From the NCBI GenBank assembly GCA_030833185.1, contig JAURHQ010000008.1, positions 1-49,640 of the forward strand: a stretch of DNA of 49,640 bases, written 5' to 3'. The notes below the pieces were generated by a model, which did no database searches, had not been told where the DNA came from, and was given only the letters and a program-made list of their open reading frames with translations. Below, piece by piece: positions 9,168-18,204 of the stretch (position 1 is the first letter of the stretch; each line of letters starts with the position of its first letter). The stretch is from Gammaproteobacteria bacterium. Its GTDB lineage: Bacteria > Pseudomonadota > Gammaproteobacteria > Ga0077536. The position numbers and the translations under genes were made by a program.

Positions 9168-10352
9168 ATGACTCAAGTACTGGCCGGCGTTCGCGTGCTC
9201 GATTTCGGACGCTATATCGCAGGACCCTACTGCGCGGCGCTGCTGGCCGATCTGGGTGCGGACGTGATCCGCATCGAGCGCCTGTCGGGCGGCGAAGACC
9301 GCTGGCTGATGCCGGTGGGCGAAGACGGCACCGGCGCGCTGTATCTGCCCTGCAACCGCAACAAGCGCGGCATGACGCTGGACCCGGCGACCGCCGAGGG
9401 CCGCGAGATCGTGGCGAAGCTGGTGCGCACGGCAGATGTGGTCATCGCCAACCTGCCGCCCGATGTGCTGCGCAGTCTGGGGCTGGATCTGGAAAGCCTG
9501 CGGGCAATCAAAGCGGACATCATCCTCACCACCGTCAGCGCATTTGGTGCCGGCGGGCCCTGGAGCCACAAACACGGTTTTGACGGCGTGGGGCAGGCGA
9601 TGTGCGGGTCGGCCTACCTCACCGGCACGCCCGAGCAGCCGCTGCGCGCCGCGGTGACCTGGGTGGATTACGGCAGCGCGTCGCTGGCTGCCTTTGGCAC
9701 GCTGGCGGCGCTGATGAATCGCGCGCAGACCGGGCAGGGGCAGAAAGTGGAAGGGGCGCTATTGCGCACTGCGCTGACCTTCAACAACGCCGCGCTGGTC
9801 GAGCAGCAGGTGGCGCAGACCAACCGGGTAGCGACCTTGAACCGCGGCTATGTCGGCGCGCCGTCCGATATGTTCCGCACCCGCGACGGCTGGGTGGTGG
9901 CCTACGCACTGGGCAATCCCATGTTCAAACGCTGGGCGCGCCTGATGGGCGAGGACCACTGGCTCGCCGACCCGCGTTTTGCGACAGATGAATCCCGCGC
10001 CGATCACGGCGAGATGATTTCTGCCCGTATGAACAACTGGACCGGGGCGCGGACCACCGCCGAGGCGCTGGCCGAACTGGAACGCGTGGCCATTCCCGCC
10101 GCGCCGCTTTATTCGCCGCAGCAGGCGCTGGAAGATGAACACATCCGTGCGACCGGCTTTCTGCACGAGGTGGACTATCCGGGCCTGCCGCGGCCGGCGC
10201 CGCTCGCGACCACGCCGGTCGACCTGTCGGAAAGCCCGGGCCAGTTCCAGCGCCGCGCGCCGGCGCTGGGCGAGCACACGGATGAAATTCTCGGTGAACT
10301 GGGCTACACGGCAGACGACATCGCGGCGCTGCGCGCGCGCGGCGTGGTGTAG
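9168..10352 (+). CDS. CaiB/BaiF family III CoA-transferase
   Basis: 394 aa; GVRVLDFGRYIAGPYCAALLADLGADVIRIE; NRNKRGMTLD. Confidence 0.92.
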   Translation: MTQVLAGVRVLDFGRYIAGPYCAALLADLGADVIRIERLSGGEDRWLMPVGEDGTGALYLPCNRNKRGMTLDPATAEGREIVAKLVRTADVVIANLPPDVLRSLGLDLESLRAIKADIILTTVSAFGAGGPWSHKHGFDGVGQAMCGSAYLTGTPEQPLRAAVTWVDYGSASLAAFGTLAALMNRAQTGQGQKVEGALLRTALTFNNAALVEQQVAQTNRVATLNRGYVGAPSDMFRTRDGWVVAYALGNPMFKRWARLMGEDHWLADPRFATDESRADHGEMISARMNNWTGARTTAEALAELERVAIPAAPLYSPQQALEDEHIRATGFLHEVDYPGLPRPAPLATTPVDLSESPGQFQRRAPALGEHTDEILGELGYTADDIAALRARGVV

Positions 10353-10357
10353 GCGGC

Positions 10358-10816
10358 ATGGATATCCGGCGAATTACCGAAGTGGGCGTGGCGGTGCGCG
10401 ATCTGGCGCAGGCCACGGATCTTTTCAAGCATCTCTTCAACGCCAGCGTGGGTGAGGTGATCGAAGTCCCGCGCTATGGCATGCACTACCGCATGTGTCG
10501 TGTGGGCAAAGTCGATTTCGAAATCATGGCGCCGACTGCCGACACCGGTGTGATTGCCGATTTCCTGCGCAAGCGCGGCGAGGGCCTGCATCACATTGCC
10601 TTTGCGGTGGACGATATCGAAGACACCATGAATAGCTTGCGCGAGAAGCAGGTGCGTTTTGTGAACGATACCCCGCAGCATCTGGAGCTCGACTTTGAAG
10701 ATTTTGCCGGGCGGCGGTTTTCTAATGAAATCCAGTTTGCCTTCTCGCACCCGGCGTCCATCCTCGGCATTCTCTTCGAGTTCATCCAGTATCCCGCCGG
10801 CTACCAAACGCCCTGA
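10358..10816 (+). CDS. VOC-superfamily (methylmalonyl-CoA epimerase-like) protein
   Basis: 152 aa; ITEVGVAVRDLAQATDLF...EGLHHIAFAVDDIEDTM; 5 bp after the CoA-transferase. Confidence 0.8.
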   Translation: MDIRRITEVGVAVRDLAQATDLFKHLFNASVGEVIEVPRYGMHYRMCRVGKVDFEIMAPTADTGVIADFLRKRGEGLHHIAFAVDDIEDTMNSLREKQVRFVNDTPQHLELDFEDFAGRRFSNEIQFAFSHPASILGILFEFIQYPAGYQTP

Positions 10817-11109
10817 GTACGACCCTTGGGGCTGCGTGCGACAAGCCTGATCGGCGTCACTGATACGTGCGGACCGGCCGCTAGGATGGTCTCCACGCAG
10901 GCACATCCTGAGGTGAGTGACGCGTGGCGGCGGGGCCGAGAGAACCTAAGGCAGGGAAGCGAAGGTTCACGGAACGACGGACCAGCCCACCTGCCGACCA
11001 CGCCCTCGCCCCAGCGATGTGCCCTGCGTCTTTCTAAGCCGGTTTACGCGGGGCGGTGATCGCCAATGCCCGCAGGGGCGTAAGGCCTAAAAACCCGCGC
11101 GCGCCTGCC

Positions 11110-11928
11110 ATGCCTGAAGGTCCCGAAATCCGTCGCGAAGCCGATGCCCTGGCCAAGGTGCTGGTGGGCCAACGCGTACTGGGGCTGTACCTGGAGCCCC
11201 CTCGCCTCGCGCACTACCGGGACCAGTTGCTGGACCGGCAGGTGCTCGCCGTAGACACCCGCGGCAAGGCGATGCTGACCCGCTTCGACAACGACCTCAC
11301 GCTGTACTCGCACAACCAGCTTTACGGTCGCTGGTACGTGAAGCCGTCCGGGCAGGAGCCCGCCACGCGCCGCACCCTGCGGGTAGCGTTGCACACGGTG
11401 GCCGGCAGTGCCTTCCTCTACAGCGCCACCGATGTGCACGTCTACACCGATGCCGATTTGGCCGTGCATCCGTTTCTCGGCAAGCTGGGGCCGGATGTGC
11501 TTAATCCCGTGCTCGACGCGAAAGCCGTGGCCGCGCGGCTCACGTCAGCCCCGTTCGCGAAGCGCGCGCTGGGCGGGCTGTATCTGGATCAGGGCTTCAT
11601 GGCCGGCATTGGCAATTATCTGCGCTCGGAAATCCTGTTTTTTGCCGGTCTGGCGCCGAGCCGGCGGCCGGTCGATCTGACGCGCGCCGAACTCAACGCC
11701 CTGGCCCGCGCCACGCTGGCCGTCAGCCAGCGCGCCTATGCCGCGCGCGGCATTACCAATCCCGCGCCGCGGGTCGCTGCGCTGAAGTCGCAAGGCCTGC
11801 GCTATTCGGATTTTCGCTTCGCGGTGTTCGGGCGCGCGGCCGAAGCTTGCTTCGACTGTGGTACCGCGATCGAGCGAATCACCGTAACCACGCGGCGGCT
11901 GTACTACTGCCCGCACTGTCAGCGGTAG
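11110..11928 (+). CDS. nei: Endonuclease VIII / formamidopyrimidine-DNA glycosylase family
   Basis: MPEGPEI N-terminus; GGLYLDQGFMAGIGNYLRSEILF; C-terminal zinc finger CFDCGTAIERITVTTRRLYYCPHCQR. Confidence 0.88.
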   Translation: MPEGPEIRREADALAKVLVGQRVLGLYLEPPRLAHYRDQLLDRQVLAVDTRGKAMLTRFDNDLTLYSHNQLYGRWYVKPSGQEPATRRTLRVALHTVAGSAFLYSATDVHVYTDADLAVHPFLGKLGPDVLNPVLDAKAVAARLTSAPFAKRALGGLYLDQGFMAGIGNYLRSEILFFAGLAPSRRPVDLTRAELNALARATLAVSQRAYAARGITNPAPRVAALKSQGLRYSDFRFAVFGRAAEACFDCGTAIERITVTTRRLYYCPHCQR

Positions 11929-11957
11929 GAAGCACCGCCCGCGAGAGCATCATCGGA

Positions 11958-12203
11958 GGGAGCGGCAACGCCGCGACGCCGAATGCCCGAGTCGGGGCAG
12001 CAAGCCCCTCCGACAAACTTGAAGCAGGTCGCCTGAACCAGCGCCACCATCTTCTGTGGGAGCGGCAACGCCGCGACGCCGAATGCTCGAGTTGGGGCAG
12101 AAAGCTCCTCCCACTAACTTGCAGAAGTTCGCCTGCGCCATCGCCACCATCTTCTGTGGGAGCGGCAGCGCCGCGACGCCGAACGCCTGAGTCGGGGCGG
12201 TAC
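11958..12203. repeat. Tandem array of REP-like hairpin units, exact 100-bp period (2 full copies plus a truncated third)
   Basis: AGCGGCA(A/G)CGCCGCGACGCCGAA recurs at 11961, 12061 and 12161; each full unit carries two small palindromes (GCGGCaacGCCGC and GGGGCagcaaGCCCC or variant). Confidence 0.92.
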
Positions 12204-12602
12204 TTAATCCCCGTCCTGCACCGCCTGCGGCAAGCAGATCGCCGGATCCTCAGTCGACTCGAACACCACCCGCACGCGCTGGCCGATGGTGGGTGCAGTT
12301 TGCGGATCGCGCAGCGTCAGCAGCAGGCGGAAGCCTTCGTCCATATCCACCAGGACGAGCACATAGGGCACGGCCGACTTGAACGCCGCGCTCGGGGCGC
12401 GGGCTACGACGGTATAGCTGTGGATGCTGCCTTGCCCGGCCGAGCGGGCCCACTGTAGCGCGCCCGCGCAGCGCAGGCAGACCGCGCGCGGCGGAAACTG
12501 CGCGTGGCCGCAGTCGCTGCAGCGCTGATAGCGCAGCTCGCCCAGCGCCGTGCCTTCCCAGTAGGCGCGGCTGTCGGCGTTTGGATGGGGCAAAGGCATC
12601 AT
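12204..12602 (-). CDS. Zn-ribbon / OB-fold (DUF35-type) protein
   Basis: 132 aa MMPLPHPNADSRAYWEG; zinc ribbon CSDCGHAQFPPRAVCLRC followed by OB-fold-like GSIHSYTVV. Confidence 0.85.
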   Translation of the reverse strand: MMPLPHPNADSRAYWEGTALGELRYQRCSDCGHAQFPPRAVCLRCAGALQWARSAGQGSIHSYTVVARAPSAAFKSAVPYVLVLVDMDEGFRLLLTLRDPQTAPTIGQRVRVVFESTEDPAICLPQAVQDGD

Positions 12603-12625
12603 GCGGGCACCGCGCCGGTGGTCAT

Positions 12626-13897
12626 TCAGGCCGACGCCCCGTCGTCGGGCGCGATGGCGATCGACAGAAAGTCCAGCCGCCACAGCGCCTGCATCACGTT
12701 GCGTACCAGTTGCTCGAGCGCGGCCGGCTGATGCACGGGCAGCACGCCGATGGCTGCGGCCGCGACGATGATTTCGCGCAGCGAGCGTTGACCATCCAGT
12801 TGCTGAAGCAGCGCGAGTTGGACGGGGTCGAGGCCCATGCGCCAGTTGTAACGCGATAGCTCCCGCCCGTTCAGCGCGCAGCGATAACGCAAGGCGGGCA
12901 CGTAATCGAGCGCCGCCGCGCTGGCAAAGTCGATCTGGTATCGGGCGGGCGGGCGCTCTGGCCGGCAGGCCGTGAAGAAATGGCAGCCGTTGCGGAAGTT
13001 CACCCGCTCCATGATCGCCCACTGCTTTTCTTCCGGCAGCGCCGCGACCGCTTGATAGAAACTGCCCGGCGCGCCAAGCGGCGGGTAGTAGGGCGCCTTG
13101 ATGAACATATCCTGGAAGACGAGCCCGGCGCCGTTCACAAGGTCGCGGCACTCGGTGGTGGTATAGCTGCGGTCGCGGCCATGGAGGAAGGTGTCGACCA
13201 GTCCAGCGTCGAAGGACAGATCCGGGGCCATCGCAAGATACGGTCGAAGCGGATGGTCATCGGGCAGACAGTCGATGCCCTCTTTCACCATCAGCAAGGA
13301 GGCGTCGTTCTGGCGCAGCCCGAGTTCCCTGAACACGCTCTGCATCATCTCGACGCCCAGCCGGCCATAGGTGGCGTAGAGCATGATGGCGGCCACGCCG
13401 TCAGGGCGCAGGCATGCGGCCAGGGCGTTCATGCCGATCTGCGGATCGGCCATGTGATGCAGCACGCCGGTCGAGACAATGAGGTCGAAATCCCGCTGTA
13501 AACCGCCGGCTTCCTCGATCGGGAGCAGGTGGAGGCTGAGGTTCTTGAGGCTGTATTTTTCTTGCAGAAACCGCTGGTGGTCGAGGGAGGCCTGACTGAC
13601 GTCGATCGCCACCACCTGTGCCTCGGGGTTGTTGTAGGCAAACACGGCGGCCTGATTGGTGCCGCAGCCGGCGATGAGGATGTCGATCGCCGGACGGTAT
13701 GCGCGGTCAGGCCACAACAGCCGGTGCGCGTGGCTGGGGTCAAACCACTGCCAGTTCTGCTTCAGCCAGCCGGGGAGATCGAAAATTGGTTCGGGGTAGC
13801 GCCAGTGGCGGTACTGGTCGGACACGACATCGGCAAGGGGATCGGCGGTCATGGCGCTAGCATCCTCGTTCATTGCACCCTGCGCGGGCAGGGACAT
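12626..13897 (-). CDS. Class I SAM-dependent methyltransferase
   Basis: 423 aa; ILIAGCGTNQAAVFAYNNPEAQVVAIDVS; FDLIVSTGVLHHMADP. Confidence 0.88.
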   Translation of the reverse strand: MSLPAQGAMNEDASAMTADPLADVVSDQYRHWRYPEPIFDLPGWLKQNWQWFDPSHAHRLLWPDRAYRPAIDILIAGCGTNQAAVFAYNNPEAQVVAIDVSQASLDHQRFLQEKYSLKNLSLHLLPIEEAGGLQRDFDLIVSTGVLHHMADPQIGMNALAACLRPDGVAAIMLYATYGRLGVEMMQSVFRELGLRQNDASLLMVKEGIDCLPDDHPLRPYLAMAPDLSFDAGLVDTFLHGRDRSYTTTECRDLVNGAGLVFQDMFIKAPYYPPLGAPGSFYQAVAALPEEKQWAIMERVNFRNGCHFFTACRPERPPARYQIDFASAAALDYVPALRYRCALNGRELSRYNWRMGLDPVQLALLQQLDGQRSLREIIVAAAAIGVLPVHQPAALEQLVRNVMQALWRLDFLSIAIAPDDGASA

Positions 13898-14021
13898 TCA
13901 GCATTTGTCTGCGGGATCCATCGCCTGTGAGGTCGGGGCCAGGGTCGTCCGTGGGCGCCGCGCCGCGCGGTCGGGTGGGCCGCGCGGCGCGTATTGTGCG
14001 ACGGCCGCCTGAGGGGCGTCA

Positions 14022-15182
14022 TCACGCGCGGACCAGCACCAGCGAGCAATGCGCCGACAGCACGCCGCCGTCGCCGTGGACGAAGGCGAGTTCGGCATCA
14101 CGGACCTGGCGTGCGCCGCACTCGCCGCGCAGTTGGCGCACCGCCTCCACCACATGAAACATGCCGCCGGCCGCGCCGGAATGGCCGAAGGACAGGAGCC
14201 CGCCGTGGGTGTTGCAGGGCAGGCGTCCGTTGAGGCCAAGTTCGCCGCGCGCCGCGGCCGGGCCTGCTTCGCCGCGTTGGAAGAAGCCGATCGATTCCAG
14301 TTCTACCAGCAGCGTGATGGTGAAGGAGTCGTAGATTTCGGCGACATCAATGTCGGTGGTCTTCACGCCGGCGCGTGCAAACGCGCGGGCAGCCGCCTGC
14401 TTGCAGCCAAAATCGGTCAGCGAGGGTGCTGCGATCAGGTGTTCGTGGGTATGACCTTGCCCGGCCCCGAGCAGGCGCACGCGCGGCGCGCGCAGGTCGG
14501 CGGCGGTGTCGGCCGCGCTGACGATTACCGCCGCGCCGCCGTCGGAAATCAGGCAGCAGTCCAGCAGCCGGAGCGGCGAGGCAATGGTCCGTGAGTGCAT
14601 GACCTCATCCAGCGTGATCGGCGTGCGCTGGTGGGCGTCGGGGTGGAGCGCAGCGTGGGCGCGATGCTGGACGGCAATCGCGGCGAGTTGTTCGACGGTG
14701 GCGCCCGTCTCGTGCAGGTAGCGCTGCGCGACCAGCGCATAAGCCGCCGGGATCGACAGGCCATAGGGCACTTCAAACTCCGGATGACCGAAACCGGCCA
14801 GTGCCGCGACGGCGCCGTCGCGGCTCATGCCGGAAAGGCGATTGTCGGCCGTCACGCACAGCACATGGCGCGCATAGCCGGCTTCGACCAGTGCTGCCGC
14901 CTGCATGATCATCGTCGCGCCGGTGGCGCCACCCAGCTGCAGGGAAAACGTCACCGCCGGCTGAATCCCCATGTACTCGCAGAATACGGAGCTCAACATG
15001 GGATAAGGCTCGACGAAGGAGTAGGCGCAAATCACGCCGTCGACGTCGCGCAGGCTGAGGCCGGCATCGGCCAGCGCGCCCTGGGTTGCTTGCGCGTGGA
15101 GGCCAAGGCAGCTGGCCTCGGGCAAGGCGCCAACGCGGGTATTGCCTACGCCGCTCAGCAACGCGGAGTGCCGGTGAGTCAT
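14022..15182 (-). CDS. Thiolase-fold (SCP2/lipid-transfer protein-like) protein lacking the nucleophilic Cys
   Basis: 386 aa from MTHRHSALLSGVG; LQLGGATGATMIMQAA at the usual Cys site; NTHGGLLSFGHSGAAGG. Confidence 0.85.
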   Translation of the reverse strand: MTHRHSALLSGVGNTRVGALPEASCLGLHAQATQGALADAGLSLRDVDGVICAYSFVEPYPMLSSVFCEYMGIQPAVTFSLQLGGATGATMIMQAAALVEAGYARHVLCVTADNRLSGMSRDGAVAALAGFGHPEFEVPYGLSIPAAYALVAQRYLHETGATVEQLAAIAVQHRAHAALHPDAHQRTPITLDEVMHSRTIASPLRLLDCCLISDGGAAVIVSAADTAADLRAPRVRLLGAGQGHTHEHLIAAPSLTDFGCKQAAARAFARAGVKTTDIDVAEIYDSFTITLLVELESIGFFQRGEAGPAAARGELGLNGRLPCNTHGGLLSFGHSGAAGGMFHVVEAVRQLRGECGARQVRDAELAFVHGDGGVLSAHCSLVLVRA

Positions 15183-15338
15183 GGGGTTTTCTTCAGGCCT
15201 TGATCGGGTAAGAAAGACGCGTGTTCTGCCTTGAAACATCCCCCACCTGGAGGGGGTTCTGCCTGCTATCGCAGTGCGGGAGTGCGATGCCGGCGGGCAA
15301 GCCCTAGCATCCCGTTCATCCAAGCATCCGGAGTCAGC

Positions 15339-16883
15339 ATGAGGCTTTCAATCCTTCGCACGCCGCGCGCGGCCTGCGTGCTGGTCTGCGCGCTGTCCGT
15401 CCTTACCGCCCAGGCCGGCATGATGGACGACGCGTTCTCGAAATTCGACCGTTCCATGGCAACGTTTAATCCAATCGGCACCTATATCCGCAAGCCGATC
15501 GAACGGCTCTCGCCGCGCCTGTCCTTCAAGGGCTACGTGCGGCAGTCGACCGACATCCTGATCGACCCGCAGGACACGGTGGGCTTTCGCGATCAGGACT
15601 TCCGCTTTCTGCAACTACAAAACCTGCTCGAACTGAAAGCCGGCTACAACGTCGCGCCGGGGCTTGATGTGAACGCCGTGGTGCATGGCATGTACGACGG
15701 CGCTTACGACTGGCAGAGCAGCCGGGGGCTGTATGCCGACCGCCTCGACCGCACGGCCGAGGTCTATAACACCGCCGAGCGCACGCTGCGCGAGTTTTAT
15801 GTGGCCTATCGCACGCCGTCGTTCGACCTGCTGGTCGGCAAGCAGCAGGTGTCCTGGGGCAAGATGGACGGCCAGTTCATCGACATCATCAACGCGATGG
15901 ACCGGCGCGAGGCGGTGCAGCTGGAAAGCGAGGACTACGAATGGCGGCGACTGCCGACCTGGATGGTCAACACGACCTTCCACTTCGGGCTTAATTCGCT
16001 GCAGCTGCTGTATATCTTCGGCTTTGAGGAAGACCGTCAGGCGTTGCCCGGCTCGCCCTGGTATTCGCCGGCCATTCCGCCGCCGGGGCTGGATATTCGT
16101 CGGCCGGTGCGGCATCCGCGCGACGGCGATTTTGGCGATCACGAATACGGCATGCGCTTCGACCGCGCGGTGGGCGCGCTGACCTATGGTTTTGTGTACG
16201 CCTACCTGTGGGATCGCAATCCGACCGACCACGTGCTGGGCACCTCACTCGTCGGCGGGCAGCGGGTGCTCGAATTGCAGGGCGAGCACGAGCGGCTGCA
16301 TCACTTCGGCGCGACGGCCGACTACGCCACCACGCTGCCGCAGTTACCGCTGTTTGGCGCGCTGCCGGCGGTGTTCCGCGTGGAAGCGCTCTATACCAAG
16401 GACGTGCGCTATGTGGACTACGCGAAGCAGGCTGCCGCGCGCGCCGGCCAGCTGAACGACGGCACGGATCTGCATGACACCCTGCGCGCTGCGGTCGCGA
16501 GCGAGTTTGGGCTGCCCGGCAACACCACGCTCATCTTCCAGGCGTCCTACTACCAGACCATCGACTGGCGGCCCAATCAGGGCTACGGCTTCGGCGGCGG
16601 CATTGGCGACGAATGGAGCCTGATCCCGCTGGTGTTTGTGTCCCGACCCTTCGCCTTCAGCCGCGACCGCCTGAGCGCGGCGCTCACGGTGTTTCCGGTG
16701 TTGAGCGGTCCCGTGCATGACTGGCAGGGTGTGAAGACCAAGCTGCGGGTGAAGTACAAGTTCTCGCAGTTCATCACCGGTCAGCTGATTTACACCAGCT
16801 ACGACGCCGCTGCGCCCACCGACTTCTACGGCCAGTACAACCAGTACGACAACCTGGGCTGGGAGATTTCCTATGAATTCTGA
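15339..16883 (+). CDS. DUF1302-like outer-membrane beta-barrel protein
   Basis: Signal peptide MRLSILRTPRAACVLVCALSVLTAQA; YVRQSTDILIDPQD, LLVGKQQVSWGKMDG; aromatic C-terminus WEISYEF; followed by a DUF1329-like gene. Confidence 0.75.
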   Translation: MRLSILRTPRAACVLVCALSVLTAQAGMMDDAFSKFDRSMATFNPIGTYIRKPIERLSPRLSFKGYVRQSTDILIDPQDTVGFRDQDFRFLQLQNLLELKAGYNVAPGLDVNAVVHGMYDGAYDWQSSRGLYADRLDRTAEVYNTAERTLREFYVAYRTPSFDLLVGKQQVSWGKMDGQFIDIINAMDRREAVQLESEDYEWRRLPTWMVNTTFHFGLNSLQLLYIFGFEEDRQALPGSPWYSPAIPPPGLDIRRPVRHPRDGDFGDHEYGMRFDRAVGALTYGFVYAYLWDRNPTDHVLGTSLVGGQRVLELQGEHERLHHFGATADYATTLPQLPLFGALPAVFRVEALYTKDVRYVDYAKQAAARAGQLNDGTDLHDTLRAAVASEFGLPGNTTLIFQASYYQTIDWRPNQGYGFGGGIGDEWSLIPLVFVSRPFAFSRDRLSAALTVFPVLSGPVHDWQGVKTKLRVKYKFSQFITGQLIYTSYDAAAPTDFYGQYNQYDNLGWEISYEF

Positions 16884-18204
16884 ACGAGCGGGTGTTCGCA
16901 GGCTGGTCGGCACGCTGTTGGGCGTGCTGATGCTTTGCGCCGGCGGCGCGCGGGCCGAGACGCCGACCTGGCGCACGTTGGCGCAACTGACCGAGGAGGA
17001 ACGCGCCCAGCTTGACCTTGCCACCAGCACGCCGCGCGATGCGCGACTCGACTATCTCCCGGCAGAGCCCTGGCCGTTCAAGGCCCCGTACACGGCCGAG
17101 GAAATGGGCTACCGCGCCGCCGAGTTCGTGCATATCTCGCGCTGGCCGCACAGCCTGGTCGACGTGTTTGGCGTAATCACCAGCTCCGGCTACATCAGCC
17201 AGGGCGCGGGCGTCACCTACATTCACCAGAGCGTGAAGCCGGGCTTCGAGTCCTACATGCACGATTTGCCGGCCGGGCAGGTTTATTCGCGCTGGCTGAT
17301 TTACAGCACCTTCCCGCCGCAGACCGAAGCCGAGCAGCAGCTGTGGGTACCGTATCGAACGGACGCGCAGAACCGCACAAAGATGGAGTTCTACGTTTAC
17401 GCGCCCAGCCTGCGCAAAGTGCGCCGGCAGCCGCAGCCGCGGCGTGACCAGCGCTTTCCGGACAACGCGCAGACCTTCGACGACGTGGTCGGTCGCGACC
17501 CCTGGGAGTTCAGCTGGGAACTGGTGGGTGCGGACGTCATCCAGCACACCGTCCGCTTTCCCTCGACCCGCCCCACCATATTTCTGAACATCCCGGGCAA
17601 AGGCTACGTCGAGACCAAGGTGGGCGATATCAAACCCATGGGCGATACCTACCCGTTCTATCGCCCGGACGGCGGCGTCGATTGCTGGGTGGTGAAGGCC
17701 ACCGTGCGCGAAGATCTGCTGCCGGGCTACAACGAGCACACGCTCATTTTCTGGCTCGACAAGCACTACTTCTATCCGCTGCGGATGGAGAAGTACGACG
17801 CCAAAGGCCAGTTGATGATGGTCGAAGTGCGTAACGCCAAGCAGGAAAACCCGGCGCGGGGCGAGTTTGGCTATGCTGCCTTCATGAGCAACTACTGGTT
17901 TCTCGAGCAGGATCTCCTGAGCTACAGCGTGCACGACGGCCACGAGCCGCGTGAGTGGACCGCCGAGCAAGCCGGGATGATGTTCACGCCCGAGTTCATG
18001 CGCCGGCAGTGGCTGGTGGAGCCGGTGCGCTCGCAGACCCTGATCGACGACCCGGCGCAGTACTACCTGCGGCCGGAGCTTTATGAAGGCCGCTTCCCCG
18101 AGGTCCGCAAGTTCGCGCTGGATCCGGTGCTGCGGGCGCGGGTGGACGCGCAGGAAGCTGCGGGGAAACTGGTCTTTGAAACCACCGGTGCCAATGCGCA
18201 GTAA
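16873..18204 (+). CDS. DUF1329-like outer membrane lipoprotein-sorting-type protein
   Basis: 443 aa with signal peptide; WPHSLVDVFGVITSSGYISQ, RTDAQNRTKMEFYVYAPSLRKVRR, DPWEFSWELVGADVI; overlaps the DUF1302-like gene. Confidence 0.82.
   Translation: MNSERAGVRRLVGTLLGVLMLCAGGARAETPTWRTLAQLTEEERAQLDLATSTPRDARLDYLPAEPWPFKAPYTAEEMGYRAAEFVHISRWPHSLVDVFGVITSSGYISQGAGVTYIHQSVKPGFESYMHDLPAGQVYSRWLIYSTFPPQTEAEQQLWVPYRTDAQNRTKMEFYVYAPSLRKVRRQPQPRRDQRFPDNAQTFDDVVGRDPWEFSWELVGADVIQHTVRFPSTRPTIFLNIPGKGYVETKVGDIKPMGDTYPFYRPDGGVDCWVVKATVREDLLPGYNEHTLIFWLDKHYFYPLRMEKYDAKGQLMMVEVRNAKQENPARGEFGYAAFMSNYWFLEQDLLSYSVHDGHEPREWTAEQAGMMFTPEFMRRQWLVEPVRSQTLIDDPAQYYLRPELYEGRFPEVRKFALDPVLRARVDAQEAAGKLVFETTGANAQ

Noticed and set aside
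10817-11109. Possible tRNA or small RNA in the gap before nei
   Set aside because: No cloverleaf or convincing terminator/promoter pair could be seen; left unannotated.
11958-12203. CRISPR array hypothesis for the 100-bp repeats
   Set aside because: Whole 100-bp unit is repeated with no unique spacers, each unit has two hairpins, and no cas genes are present.
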